DNA of 64,000 bases from Puffinus mauretanicus (Eukaryota; Chordata; Aves; Procellariiformes; Procellariidae), in contig JAJKFH010000374.1 of NCBI GenBank assembly GCA_023333565.1, positions 558,001-622,000 on the forward strand. The letters run 5' to 3'. The translations under genes and the position numbers were made by a program. This document shows positions 51,151-64,000 of this stretch, one piece after another (the stretch's first letter is position 1; each line of letters opens with the position of its first letter). The notes beneath the pieces are model-generated. The model worked only from the letters and a program-made list of their open reading frames with translations, was not told the origin of the DNA and did no database searches.

Positions 51151-53480
51151 TTCATTGGGATCTTTTTATTTGCAGCTGTGATCTGGCGTGAGGTAGTAGC
51201 AACAGCATTTGTCAGGAAAAAAAAGTAAAATATGACAATTTAAGAGACATTCAGTTTGATTAATCAGGCAATAACCAGTTCCAAGATCAATAATGCAGGC
51301 AAGGGAAATAGGACTATGTAAACTCTCCAGCACCTTAATACATGGGACAATAACCATCCTGGTGGTGCAAGAGAAATCCATATTTTCTACTCTGCATGTT
51401 GGCAGCAAGTTAATTTTCTTATTCAGCAATTACTTGAATATTCTGTTCAAGTCACATGACTGTTGGGGGTTTCGTTAACCTGGGAACTCAGGAAAGCAAA
51501 AACTGAAGCAACCAAGTAAAGTATTTTTAGAGCTAATTAAAGAGAGAAAAGGAACAAAGCTACTTATAGCTACATTAAAAAGAAAATCGCTTCTGAGCAG
51601 TATACAGCAGACTGCTTCCAGCTCTAAGAGGCAGACTTGCAGAGAGATCGCAGAACCGGCAGTCGGAAGACCTTTGCTCTGCCTTCTGTTCTGAGACAAA
51701 TCTGCCACATACCATTAGGCAAATTGCTTGCCTCCTCTGTAGGGTAACACAGTTTCCCTTTGTGTCACCTGGAAACGGGAACGCTCACCTCGGAAAGATG
51801 CTGCAAGGTTTGATTCACTAATGCTTGCAAAGCAGTTTGAGATCAATAGAGTAACGGTAGCGCAGCATGGCAAGTGTGCTGTTGAAGTCATCGTTATCTG
51901 TTGGGCCTGGCCTGAATCCCTTCTGAGGCGCTGCCTATCGCAGAGCACACGGGGTGTCCTACTTTTTTGTCTGACTTTTCTAAAGTCAGACAACAATGGC
52001 GTAGGGGCCTGAGCCCAATTCGGCGTCTCTGTTGCCCAGAGAAGCGCATGTGCCGCCTGCAGCGGGAACCAGCTCCGCTCCAAAGGGCAGCCCAGCCCAA
52101 GCCAACTTCAGGTACTCACCGTCACGCTCCCCCTCCCGTACACCAGTGCCAGCTCTCGACTGACCCTGCCCTGAGTCACTTTGCCACTAAATCTGCTGAT
52201 AACTAACAACAAAAGCAGCGTGGATAAATTTTCTGCCAGCTTAGTGCACTGAACTGGCTTCATGCAGGGAAGGAGTGGGTGAGGCAGGACATGGCCACCG
52301 GTTCTTGGGCTGTTTTAAGTTGTGGAAATGCAGACTAAGAGAAGGTGAACGGGAGCGGGGGCTGCTGGGCTCTCCTCATGTGATGCCAGAACGTTCATTA
52401 CCAGTTTTGTATCTTCATTTCTCTATCTGCAGGACTGTATCACTGTTACCAGTCCATCTCACAAGAGAGGGGAGCCTGTGACATCTAGTTTATTAGTGCT
52501 TTTAAGGTGCCCCATTAGATGCAAAGAGCTGCAGAAGAACTGGTACCAGTTAAAACCCAGACTGGACAAAAGAGGAAAAGCTTTGATTAGTGAAATGACG
52601 GAGAAAACCCTCCCAAACACATGTGATTTCTTTGGATGGGGAGGAAAGTATCCTGTCAGATCAGCCCCAGGACTGTGGGCCCTGGGCACATCCACAACTG
52701 GTGGGGCAGAGCACTTGCTTGCCCTGGTCCATTTCCTTTAACAGGAGACCCACATGCTGGGCTGTTACGAGCAGACATTAATGGTGAGTTACAGAGTGTT
52801 CCTCAGCTCTCTTTTCCTAAAAGTTTCCTTTTTTCTTTCTTTTTACACAATATGAAAAGCATTCAAAAACTGTGGGTGAAATTTCCTCCTTCCTCCTCTA
52901 CCGCAGAGCAATCCTGGCACCATCTATCACATACCTTTGTTACGCAGAGGATAACCTCGTACCAAGTTTCCGTGTCACTTGCTAGCTTTCTTGGCATGAC
53001 CAACAGCTGTGTCATGCAATAGTTGTTCGTGATGAGTTTCTGATCCTCTGTGGGAATGCAGCATTTTCTCAGACTGACGAGGCAAGATCCTGCCTGCCTT
53101 GAAGAACGTACAGATCCTGGCACTCGGGAGGACCAATGTCAGCAGAGAGGTCCTTGCTATCCAGGTTGGACGCCTGTCTTTTGGCACCGATGAGAGCTAC
53201 GTTCACAGTGGCAGAATGAAAGTAGAAAGACAGTGGTAAGAAAGTGGCAAATGGAAGTATTGAGCGGTGGCTCTTGCGTTTTGCCTGGCCATACAGACAT
53301 ACGCACGCATACCTTCCCCACCAGAATAAACACGTGGAGAAACCACAGCGTGGTGCAGTGAGCAGCCCAGCACACTTAGTTTCGGTAGCCTGTGAAGAAA
53401 ACTGTATTCCTCATCTAACCACTCGATAATATCAAAACCCAGTGAAAACCCATAAAAATGGATCAATTTGAAACCCAATG
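51150..53480. other. Intergenic, nothing recognised
   Basis: AT-balanced DNA with short open frames only. I see no conserved exon, RNA gene or repeat family here. Confidence 0.5.
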
Positions 53481-53499
53481 CCAGTTGTTCCCAATCACT

Positions 53500-53818
53500 A
53501 ATATTGCTCTGAGGAAATCCATTAAGGGATCTTCACACAGGTGAGCGGATCCCTAAGGTTATAGTGATAGGTCTTAAGACTTACCAGTGCAGAAATCTCA
53601 ACCTATTTCATGTACTCATCCCTCTAAACCAGGAAGTAAGAATGTCTCCAGCTTTGATTTTCTTCCCTTTGTGACATCTAATCTCTATTTACTAATATTC
53701 CTGATCTAATTGAGACAATAAAACATTGTATGTCTTACACCATCTCTTTGCTTTTGTCCTTGGACCAAAAGGGACCCTCCCTTTCTCTTCTTAGTCCATA
53801 AAATGGCACCGTGAACAG
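53500..53818 (+). mobile_element. Possible degenerate LTR (endogenous retrovirus remnant)
   Basis: An AT-rich segment with AATAAA at 53717-53722 is followed about 80 bp later by TGGCACCGTGAACAG (53804-53818). This resembles a retroviral tRNA primer-binding site just after an LTR end (TCCA near 53795). The order (polyadenylation signal, short U5-like stretch, primer-binding-like site) fits an LTR 3' half. The left border is not identifiable, and no gag, pol or env frame follows. It may be coincidence. Confidence 0.25.
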
Positions 53819-53819
53819 A

Positions 53820-56800
53820 AATAGCAGGGATACAAAACACCTGCTGGTTGCTGGTTTCGGCAGGGCCTGCAGAGAGATCTGGTGAGCACTTTGTCTTAGC
53901 TGTAGCACCTACAAATCCTCGTTAGCTGTGAATGTCTGACGTTCCCCACAGTGCCTAATGCATTCACCCTCTTCCCATGGATGCACTCTGTCCATCTGTG
54001 ATATTAAAAGCTTGGGGAGAGCCTGCTCATTCCTCTGATACTTATCCAGCATATCTCAGCTCTTCAGAGTCCTGCAGTCCCTCCTCCTCATCGCTGGGCA
54101 CAGCCCTGGGACCCTGCTTTGCCTCTGTGCCCAGGAAGACGTAGCACCAGCCCACAATGGCTGTACTGCTCAGTGAAAACTAACTGTCCGGAGATCCCTA
54201 CGTAAATCTGTCCTCTCCCAACTAGCTATGCAATGCTTTCCTCTTGTCACCTTTGGCTTTCCAGACCAGCTTCCTCAAATTATTATTATAATGATCTAAC
54301 TTACTAAAATAAAAAAGGGGAAGTAAAATGCAGTAAAAACACAATATCTTGCTTTTGTACTCCAAGCTTTGTCACCCTTTGATTTATCTTGTCTAAAGCA
54401 GATTCACCCTGCTTCTGCTGGCATTTTGTTCATTAGAAATCTGCTATTGCATGACCACGTATGCATTTCCACTGGCAAGAGTATAGCCATAGTCTTTTGC
54501 CTGCCCTCTAATCCCTGCCTGCAGTACAAATACCGCTCCGGTAATCTACTGATGCTTTCACCTTTGCAATCCTCAACTGATTTCCAAGTCATACAGCAGC
54601 AACACATGAAAGCAAAAAGCTAGCTCTGGACAAGACTTCATCACCAGATACCAACCATAGGAAGCAATTGCAATCACGTTATCTCATGGCAGATCTCCAA
54701 TACGAGCTTCTGCTGAGGTGCAGAGGACATTGCATATAGCGCAAGGGATTACCAGCATCTGTACTCACTGATAAAATGCAACTGGTGGAGGTTGAACATC
54801 TTAAGAAAACAAAGCACTGATAAAGTGTCTAAATGCAGCCACTGAAGCCTGAGACCCACACAGTGGGACCTGCAGTGCTGCAAAGCCTGATTCTGCCCCA
54901 TCCCCTCACACCAGACACCAGAGACACAAGCACATAAAAGAAATGGTTTTGGACTTGTTTGACAGCTTCCCCCTGCTCAATAGCAAGAGCCACAAAACCA
55001 CTGCACAGTTGTGATCTTTCTGATACTGGGAGGCAGCAATGCTGGCACCTTCCCTTAGATGCCAGCTCACTCCCTGAGATGTGAAGGTCCAAATCTCTCC
55101 CTTCCTCTGCCTTTGAGTCAGCCTCCTACAGAGGCTATGGACAACACACTGAGCACAGGGGACATCCCCTTAGACAAGTGCCTACACTGGCCCTGGCAAG
55201 ACGGGCAGGGAGAAACAACCACATGCTGCTGGTGTAAAATGGGCACCGCACAGCTTTGCGCTTACCCATTTGGCACCACCGTAGTTACCTGGGTCCTGGA
55301 CTGGTGGAAGCCAAAGCGCATGGAAGGTTCAAGTTCACAGGGCAAAGGGGTGTTTGGATGGTCCAGACTTTGGGCTTAGGGGCAGAGAGGCATCTACATC
55401 CTATTTATGACCATAATCCCAAGAGGCTGTCACACAAATAGTGACCATCACCCGAATCCCCTGCAGGACTCTCAGCTGGCCTCCCCAGCTACAGAGGTTC
55501 TCCAACACCACCAATGCCTTCCCACTTTTACAGCCGGTGCTAAACACCAGCTAATTAATTTTTTACAGCTGCGTTGGAGGTATGCCGGGTAATTTCATAT
55601 GATTGTTCTCAGTACTCAAGTGGAGAAGATGATCCAGGGAGTGAAGTAACTTCCCTGAGGCCAGAGTGAGTCAGTTACTTCGTCAGATCTGGGTCCCTCT
55701 AAACATGGACATTTCTGAAAGGTTTTTTAAACCGTAGGAATGGTATAAAAATAGGTACAGAGAGAGGTACACACAGCCAGCACAGAACTGCACAGGCCTT
55801 TGTAGAACTGGCCTGTCTTCAAGAATCAAGGTTTTGTTAGAGCAGTGTGTTACTAAAGCAGCAGGATCTGCAAGCTGTTACTTACCAAGCTCTGAAGCCT
55901 TCACAGTGAAGGTCTGGTGACCCTGAGACCTCCCAGCTCATGACGCTAGTGGGTTTGAAGCCATGGGGCCAGGCAGGACAGGCCGATGGCTGGCAGTGCC
56001 TGGAACGCTCTGCAGGACCCACAGGCTGTATGCCACCGCTCCCCTCTGCACGGAGTGTTGTGCGATGGGGTGGACCAGCCACGCGAGCTCTGCAACCAGG
56101 CAGTTTTGTGGCAAAGGTGGCCGTGTCATGCTGTTGTTGTACCCAGAATGTGTCATGGGACAGGAGCTCGGTGCCACATGACCACTGTGAGCGGGACACT
56201 TTATGGGACAGGTGACTCGCATGTTGCTTCTTCCTTAACTGTGAGTCAGTGCCAAGAGGTGTCCCAACGGCAGCGCTCCATGGATACGAACCAAACTGGC
56301 TGCATGCTCTCCAGAACCTGCAGGTCCGTCCTGGATTTGAAGGGGTTGTCTGCAGAGGCCCCGGGAGCTCTACTGGGACCCTCCCTGGGAAGGACACAGA
56401 CACATCCCACAGCACAGTTCCCTCCTCAAACGCCAGCCACCTCTCTGCAAGCACGGGGTGCTGCATATTAGCTTCAGATCTATCAGCCTCAACTCTTTCA
56501 AGTCACAGATTTTCACAATCCCCTCTTGTCTGCTCTAAAAGGAGGAGTAAATTCCGTATCAATGGCAACCATGAGAAGCCTGTATAATTTTGAGTGCATG
56601 TTTTCGAAGAGGGTGACAAAGATACTCAGCCTTGAAGGATAAGGGTGTGTGGGCAGTGAGGTTTGCTTTGCTTTTATCTTGGACAACACTTTTCAATGCC
56701 TGGTGCCTCAGCAGCTGCATTTTTGACCCCAGGGAGTTATGACTCACTGTTTGCAAATCCCTGCGCCACCAAATTGAAGGTATGCCCCGCAAAGCACAAT

Positions 56801-58570
56801 CGCCTAAAACTGAAATGGTTATAGGTGGGTGTTAAAGCTTCAATTACTCTGTTCTAGCGCTCAGGGCTGGCTCCATAACCCTGCCTGAATTTCTGGCAAA
56901 TAGAAAACAGCACCTCAGCCAACCTGAGAGCAATCAGGCTTCAAAAGATGCATTATCCCATCTACACCAGCACAACGCCAGCCTGAGGAACGTCTGCTCT
57001 GCCCAATCTGCACTCCTGCCCTCTGCCAAATTGCTTCAGACACCGGGGCCACCCCAACATCAGAGCCGGGGCTGGTCTGCTGGAGTACAGGGCAGAGGCT
57101 ACAGCTGCCTTTTAGCCTGCTTTCTGGGTGATCTGTGCGGGGCTACGTGCTCCACTGCCTGCCATCCTTTCTGTTGGAGTGGATCAGTTCGCTGAGCAAT
57201 ACCTGCGACTTGGGGAAAAACAATGCAAACACTGTATCAGGCATTTCTTAGCAGGCAGGTAGGAGAGCTGTGTGTGAGGAGCTTGAGAAATGAATAAGAA
57301 AGTAAAGAAATGAATAAGAAAGAATGATTTTTTTATCTTCAAGTTTCTTTTTTTCCTTCATCATCAGTGTTTTTCTTATCAGGAAAGAGTTATTACATTC
57401 ACTGCTGCAGACCAGTGCTGCTCACAGAGGGTTAATGCTCCCTCTTTTTGGGTCACACATCAAACAACCTGTGGTGGGAAGAAATCACCACCAGCCATCT
57501 GGCAGGGCACGATGTCTCTGGGGAAGGGGACACTGCAGACTGCCACATACACGCATGCCCGAGGTCCATGAACAGCCAGGCTTGGGTCAGAGGTTTTGAT
57601 CCCCCTGGCAGGGGCACAAGGGCTGCCTTTGCAGGAGAAATTTAAATCCCAGCTGGTACTTTGCGGAGCACCATCCAGGGAAGTCCCCGCCCACGGATTC
57701 CAAAATTTAGTAACCTAGTGAGAAACCTGCATTATCTCACAGCAAGCACAGTACAAACACGAGGCTCCTGGAGGAAGCAGAAGGCACAGCAAGAGCTGCC
57801 AATCTGCAAATGACCCCCTCTTGCTGCTGTTAGCGGGATCCTCAACTTCCCACTGTCTGTGGCAGATCCTGCAAAACTGAGGCTTTAAAATCCAGGATTA
57901 AACTCTACATGAACAACAGGCTTCCAAGGTAAATACACCAGCAAGCGCTTTCCTTTCCAAAAACAAGCCGAGAGAGAGGATGCATGCAAAGAGGATTACA
58001 TGCAAAGATGGAAACTCAGTTATTGTACTGAGAGTGTCCAGTGACGATTCCTCGCTGGGCTTCACTGACACTGAGAACAGGATCGTGGCCCTGGGACCTG
58101 TACTGTTCTGAGGTGGGCCCTGGCACCGCATTTGCAGGACCTTAAAGAGTCAGAAGGAAAAATGCATTACCACTTATCTGAGAGATTGGGCACCAAATCA
58201 CACCACAGTCCCACAGCACCCAGGCACTGCATTACTGCACAGCCTTTCTCTCACCTGGGGGAGACGCGTGCCACCTCTCCCTGTCCTTCACCCCAGGGAC
58301 AAACGCCACCTCCTGCAGCAACCCCAGAAGATGCACTGAACACCCCAGAGCCTGGCAGATTGACAGGACGGCGATGACACCGGGATGATGCAGTGAAGCC
58401 TGCTGATCCTGCAGCGGATCCCCGTAAGGTGCTCCGTTACCCCCACAGATTTGGGTGACTTTTGCCCATCGCAAACAGCCAGGGGAGGCAACCTCATCGG
58501 GGGTTCCTGCCAGGAGCCTGCGGGAAGGGAACTGGACCCTCCCTTTCATTCACTGTTATTACTTATGTGA
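53820..58570. other. Intergenic, no gene recognised
   Basis: No conserved coding exon on either strand. The longest open frame (194 codons on -, about 55,882-56,466) resembles nothing known. A tandem duplication of a 20-bp unit (GAAATGAATAAGAAAG core) lies at 57,287-57,325. Confidence 0.5.
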
Positions 58571-58579
58571 GAGCTGCAG

Positions 58580-58870
58580 TGAATGGGGCGGATAAGCCAG
58601 CAGCGGCAGCAGGAGGCGGCGGCGGTCCGGCCGTCCCCGGGCAGGGCTTTCCCCCGCCCCGGGCCATCGCCCGCTGAGGGGCGGGCAGCCCCTGCGCCAC
58701 CCGCGTAGCGCACGCTATTCGCCAAGGGGCGGTGCTACGCTATCGCGCCGACACCGCCCCCGCGGCGCTGCCCGGCTGCGGGGCGCCTGGGCTCCCCCTG
58801 GCGGCAGCGTTCGGACACGCGGGGACACCGCGGGGAGGGAGCGAGTGGGAGACGCTGCAAGGCACCGCAG
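58580..58870. promoter_or_regulatory. Orphan CpG island
   Basis: A sharply bounded CpG-rich segment with GGGGCGG boxes (for example 58678-58684 and 58726-58732). It includes an imperfect repeat of an ACGCTAT core, at 58711-58717 and 58737-58743. No flanking exon is recognised. It may be the promoter of a noncoding RNA or of a gene whose exons I cannot see. Confidence 0.45.
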
Positions 58871-61800
58871 GGTGGGGGGCACTGCGGGGTGGGGCGGCAT
58901 GGAAGGGTGGGGGTAGGCAAGGCTTTTTGCCACCCCACAGAGCTAAGAACTAGCTCCATCTCCCAGCCCAAGCGGGGCAGCTCAGCTGCAGGGCCCCCCT
59001 GCGGCAGCACAGCTGCCTGCAGATTCCAGCCAGGACCCCAGCACACCTTGTCCACGTCAGGGAGCTCAGTGCCAGCCGCATGGGTGCTCCTACCTTGGAG
59101 CATACGGGTTTCCACTGGGTGCTCTTTCACTCTATTTGTCCCCGTGTTTTTCTGCCAAACACGGGTGCTGTTGCCTCCACCGCCAGCCCTGGGAGGTTGC
59201 AGCCCTGGGGCAAACGAGCAGCTGGCAGAGGTGTGATCCTGTGCCAGGCCCTGGAAGGAGGAGCTGAACACAGCCCATCTGCAGCGCAAGGGTGCAATTC
59301 AGCCGCTGCCCCAGGAGCCAGCATCTCCCTCTTTGCCCATGGCTAGGACCCTCAGCCTCCTCCTCTGGAGCATGGAAGGACAGCAGCTTCCCTGCCCCCC
59401 TGCTTCTCTGTGAAAGGCAGCATTTGTCTTTTCAAACCAAGATTTGCACCCCAACCTCCTTACACCTCCTCTGGCTTTGCAGTCACCGATCTGCCAAAGG
59501 CTTTTCAAGCTGCAGTGCGATGTGGACAGGCCACTTCAGGGTTGGTTCGAAGGGAGTGTTGTACCCAGGCACTGGGAAGTACTTGAGTGACAGCCCTGAT
59601 CACACCCTAATTTTCCGATGCAGTTAAACCCAGCACTTCTATCTCTGTCCAAAACATGCTTTGATCCTCTAACAAAATCCAGACCCACCTGAGCTGAAGC
59701 AGGTCTCCTCGAGTAGGCAACATACCCATTCCTCGCTCAGGCTCTGCATTTTAACCGCACACGTGTAGCAGATTTCTTCCATTTGCAGCCCACCAGTGTC
59801 TGTCTATGGCTATTTCAGTTACATTTCTAGTAAGCTTTAAAAACAGAGTTAAAAGTACTTTTTACAGTGATGAAGTATCCTCCTTGCTGCAATTTTTTTC
59901 TCCCTATTGCAACAATACCTGTCACACAGTGGTCTCACCCCCTTACAAGACTCTCAGACGCTCTCCCATTTTCTTCCAGCAGGTTTTCCTGTGTGCTTCC
60001 CGATGCTTTGTACAATTGCTGTGCACAGACAGTTTTCTCCATTAGTTTTTCTGAGTCTCATGGTCTAACGCGGGAAGGAAAACAGATTTTTTTTTTAAAC
60101 CCAGGAAGAAATTATTTTAAAGAAAGTTGAACATTGTAAGGGGGACTCCTGCAGATTCCTGAAGTAACTTCAAGAACCCCAGAGGAGCAGCCCCCGAGCA
60201 GACAGTGCCCCGTCAGCACTGTCTCTGTGAGAACGCAGGACACGTTTCCAGGGCAGCCGAACAAAGCGCAGGAGCTGAGCCCCAACCAGCCCCCCTCCAG
60301 GCCCACCACTCCCATGGAAATCACAGGCAAGCCCCAAGCAAGAATCGTGGTGTGTTTTGCTTGGCAGAGGCTCAGCGTGAGTTGTGCTGACTAGCTGAAA
60401 AATGAGGTTGTAAAAATAATGAAACTGGAAGACTTTTTTTTTTTCCAGCTGCTTTTCGAGAGCTTTAGCAAGGCTAAATAAACTCTTCCATCACTCAGCC
60501 AGGTCGTACCTGCGCTCTTGTGGCTGGGAACTGCAAAGGCTCGCTTGGGATCGAATACAAAGAGAGAAGTGCCCTCTGCCTCCCACTGGCAGCCAGAAGG
60601 CTGCCTTGATTTTACATAGACAGGATTAAACAGTGAAACACCAATAAAATCTGAAGCACGGAGCTTTTTCTCGATCATCATGACAGACACGTGCCTATGT
60701 TTTTTTCAGGTTCGCTGTTAGATTTGTATTAAAATCTGCAAGCTAAGGTGTTGCCAGCATGACTTCTACACATGCACAGCCCTGTTTAGTATCTCCTGCC
60801 CCTGACCTGGGCTCAGAGAGCAACACATTTTATCATGGTCCCTGCATATTCCTGGTGCAAGCTCCCTGCTGGTATAGGATCACACCAGGATAAATCCTGT
60901 TCCCTGCTGCTACAGGCTTCAGTGTGCTCCTGTGGTCACAGCCAACCCGCTCCTTCAGGAAAACAACTTCTTCTCCTTTCCTCCTTGAGAACAAATTGCT
61001 CTGACAGATGACACAGCTCTGAGTTTGGCATCAGCCCTGAAAAAACAGAAGAGCGTAGGGTTTTTCCTGGGGTGCAGTTCTGTCCATGACTTACCCTGCC
61101 AGAGGCATTTATTAGACTGCTCTTGTCCCTCGGCCCTGGCAGATGGCTGGGCTGGCGCCGGCTCCATCGCGGCTGTTCGCCTCCCACTGCTCAGTGTCCC
61201 CGAGGGTGACATGCTCTCTCCACAGCACGTCACCAGGAGCTGGGGCATTACGCCAGTGCCTGGATGGCAGCGGGGTCTAGTAACCTCTCTCATGCTGCTT
61301 CCTGACCCGCAGCTCTCTGGGGTATTGCTGCTGGGGGGGGACATTCCTTACAATGCGAGAATTAAAAAAAAAAAAAAACCCAAACACATAAAAAGAGAAA
61401 AATCAGCAGCTCTGGACTCCTGGCTCTTGCTGCTGCTTGGCACCGGCCTTGGGTGGCCGGATCCGCACGCAGGCACCACAGCCTGGGACAATTAAGAGGC
61501 AGCGGGCCCCGCAGCGCTCCTCGCCTGCGAAAGCAGCCTCTCCCTGCTCAAACACTGCGAGCTATCTGCGAGCTATCCCAGCCACCATAACCAGCGCACC
61601 CAGCCAGGGGCTCGCTGCCAGCTGTTAACTGAACCCATGCACGAAGGAACAGCAGCCTGGCACTGCTCGGTGCAAGCTTAAAGGTCTACACAACTTGCAG
61701 GGCAGCAGTGAGAGGGGCCTGCAGAGCCAAAGTCATCCTTGAAGCAAGCCTAAAGGCAGCAGCTTTTCAACCCAAAGATAAATTTAGCCTACGTGGTAGG

Positions 61801-63590
61801 GCTGAAGTCTTGGAACAGGCACTGCACAGGCTCGGCATGACTCAATTATCATAATTAGAAATGGATCCGAACACAGGGTTAGCGTATAACAGCCTGTTTC
61901 AGAGCTCGCCAGGGTCTGGGATGGGTCAGATGTTGAAACTTTTGCATTTGCCAGCAAGCTCAGATCCAGGCTCTGGGCTGAACCCATCAGAGAGCAACCT
62001 TTGGCCCAGGATGTAACGACTGAAGCCCAATTATCTCCAGACACAAGGGGAATGTGCATTTATTTCTTTCCCTCCCTTTGCCAGGAGAAATTGCCCTGAG
62101 GGAGAGAGGGGATATAAAGGCTGGAGCTGTGCGTGTTATTAAAGACGCAGCCTGGAGTTCATTTATTCCCTGTGACACGGAGGCTGGGGTTGAAGGAAGG
62201 ACAGTGACAGCCGCTCCTAGCAGAGGAACTTTCCGCAGCAAAACCAACCTGGACAACTGGAGGGAGTCCCCAGACGCAGCACTGCTGGCCAGCCTTAAAT
62301 TAGAGCTGGCTGTTTCGTTCAGTCCTCCATGTTTCGCGGCTGTTTCTCCCTGAACCTGCCTACCCAGTTCCGGGGCCCCAAAGCCCAGCTCTTTGGAGAA
62401 GAGGGCCAAGATAAACATGGTTTTCCTGGAGAGCAGAGGGACCTGGAACATTTCCCTAGCTGGAAGCACGAGGCTGAGGAGCTGAACACCCATGGCTGTG
62501 ACCGTGTCCTGCTGTGCTGCTGGAAGATAGCCCCACTGTCACCCAAAACACAGTGACAAAACTACCCGCTTGCGCTAGGATATGCTAGCAGGGCCAGCTG
62601 CCAAATTCACAGGTCTGGTGTCTAAATAAATCAAAGGGAAATTGAAGTCATTTGCCAAGAAAATTTCCATTATAGGAATTGGGGGGGGGAGGGGGGGGGC
62701 AGCAAGGCGAGAAAGGGAAGGCCAGTTAAGAGGTGATGCTGTTTTCAACATTGCACACCAGGAGACATTAGCCTTTTATTTAGCCTTTGCCAAGGGGCTA
62801 TTTGTCTCCAGATCCAAACTCAAAACATTTAGGAAATCCCCTTCCAATACTTGGCAATCTCAGGCCAACTCAAAGAATTATCTCCGTGACTCATATTAAG
62901 ATCTTAAAGAAGGGTCGAGTCCTGGATCACATTATGCAAACATGAAAAGCCTGTTGTCCCACAGGGCTCACAGGCGAAAGCCCTGCTCCGGCAATCACGA
63001 CAGACAACATCCGTTCCTCGCTTTTATCTGCTTTAGATGTTTGGTCAATCACCTCTTCCCCAGTCATGTGTTAAACCACTAACATTTTCCTTTCTCCAGC
63101 TCTCTTTGCCTAAGTTAGTCCAGGACCGGTTATTACCATGCCTTGGCTGCCTGCAGCACTTTTACTCTGGCATCATTTAGCTGTCAATTATCAGTGGTTT
63201 TTAGCAGAAGATTTGGATTCAGCTTAAAATCAGCTTGTATAAAACCTTGACTTACAGAGCAACAGCAGTCCGTGCGCCAGTGTGACAAACCATCCCAATT
63301 TGTGGCTCATTTATTCAGCAGGGTAATCAAAAGCACCGTAATTCCATCTCCGGTGCTAAAACCCAGCGCCGCCCGTGCTGGCTGCCCTGCTCTGGTGCCA
63401 TCCCACGCCAGGCGCTACCACCAGGCTTTAAGCTTTTGGCCACTCAAAGCCGCCACTGTCAGAGCCCTGGCAAGAGCCAGCTCTGGCTAAAAAGGAGGAG
63501 AAAACAGAGCTGCTTTGTGCGGCGGCTGGAGGGGAGACTTAAAAGCACGTGGATGCCCTGAGCGTCCCGGATTATTTGTTATAATTGCTT
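58870..63590. other. Intergenic or long intron, nothing recognised
   Basis: No conserved exon seen on either strand. A TATA-like GGATATAAAGG lies at about 62109-62119 without a recognisable gene after it. G-run low-complexity sequence lies near 62,679-62,700. Confidence 0.45.
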
Positions 63591-63599
63591 TTTGCTCCT

Positions 63600-64000
63600 T
63601 TTCAGGGCCCGCAGTGCTTTGCCACAGCAGGGCCGAGCGAGTGGCTACCGCCCCTCTGGCTCCTGGCCGGCCCCGAGGCCTGGGGGCTCAGCAGTGGCGC
63701 AGGCCCAGCCGCACCGCTGGAACCCCCGAGCTTGCCGCCCGGCCCTGGGTGCCGGAAAGCACCGGGCCTGCGGGAGGCCGGAGCCAGCCCCGGGGCTCTG
63801 GAGGCGCCCGCCCCGCCGCAGCCGCGCCTCCAGCCCGGCCTTTCCGCAGGCATTCGTGCGGCCGCCCTACCCCGCGGGGGGCCTCAAGCGCCGCTGGGCG
63901 CCGCCATCGTGAGCCTCCTCCTCCGCTGGGCGCCGCCATCTTGTGCCCTCCCCATACAGCCCGGGCGCCGCCATCTTGTGCCCTCCCCGTGCGGTGTGTC
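63600..64000. promoter_or_regulatory. CpG-island promoter with tandem YY1-type repeats, gene outside window
   Basis: GC and CpG content rise steeply from 63,600. A 13-bp core GGGCGCCGCCATC recurs at 63896-63908, 63928-63940 and 63963-63975. The last two copies continue identically for 26 bp (63928-63953 and 63963-63988) and contain CCGCCATCTTG, the YY1 consensus. This looks like the edge of a housekeeping promoter. Its direction cannot be told, and the open frames across it match nothing I recognise. Confidence 0.55.

Noticed and set aside
63592..63912. Open frames at the right end as the first exon of the next gene
   Set aside because: No similarity to a family I recognise, and frames are open on both strands because of GC-rich sequence.

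Overview
The window looks like vertebrate nuclear DNA, most likely from a bird or other sauropsid. The coding exons are near-identical to vertebrate COPG1, HMCES, H1-10 and RAB7A, the introns are short, CpG-island promoters are strong, and almost no interspersed repeat is recognisable. No bacterial, CRISPR or plasmid feature is present. The species cannot be named from the sequence alone.

Layout, left to right. (1) 1-5,970, + strand: the last five coding exons of COPG1 (coatomer gamma-1 appendage domain). (2) 6,153-10,801, + strand: the complete six-exon HMCES gene (SRAP-domain abasic-site DNA-protein crosslinker, 335 aa), starting about 200 bp after the COPG1 poly(A) signal. (3) 13,217-15,790, + strand: an unusual H2A gene. 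It has octamer and CCAAT boxes, an apparent 83-bp 5'-UTR intron, a 126-aa H2A with an H2A.X-like core but no SQ tail, and poly(A) signals instead of a stem-loop. (4) 19,060-20,700, - strand: H1-10 (linker histone H1x, 221 aa), facing the H2A gene tail to tail. (5) 20,700-22,440: very GC-rich CpG-island DNA with CA and CCT microsatellites. (6) 22,440-27,960: about 5.5 kb of composite satellite, built from TATA/CATA runs alternating with a GAGAGAGCTGTTCACACA...TTCTCTC motif, with higher-order duplications. (7) 30,350-50,700, - strand: RAB7A (207 aa, five coding exons, a 15.7-kb first intron and a noncoding first exon). Its promoter carries ETS, CRE, CLEAR/E-box and YY1 sites. (8) 50,800-63,590: mostly featureless intergenic DNA with a possible LTR remnant near 53.5-53.8 kb and a CpG island near 58.6-58.9 kb. 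(9) 63,600-64,000: a CpG island ending in tandem YY1-type motifs, probably the promoter of a gene that lies outside the window.

The genes are not an operon. COPG1 serves COPI transport, RAB7A late-endosome and lysosome traffic, HMCES replication-fork repair, and the two histones chromatin. The most unusual parts are the intron-bearing polyadenylated H2A beside H1-10, the higher-order satellite between H1-10 and RAB7A, a GC-AG intron and an AP-1 palindrome in HMCES, and a perfect CLEAR element at the RAB7A promoter. All splice sites were placed by hand from reading frame, GT/GC-AG rules and family similarity. UTR ends are estimates.
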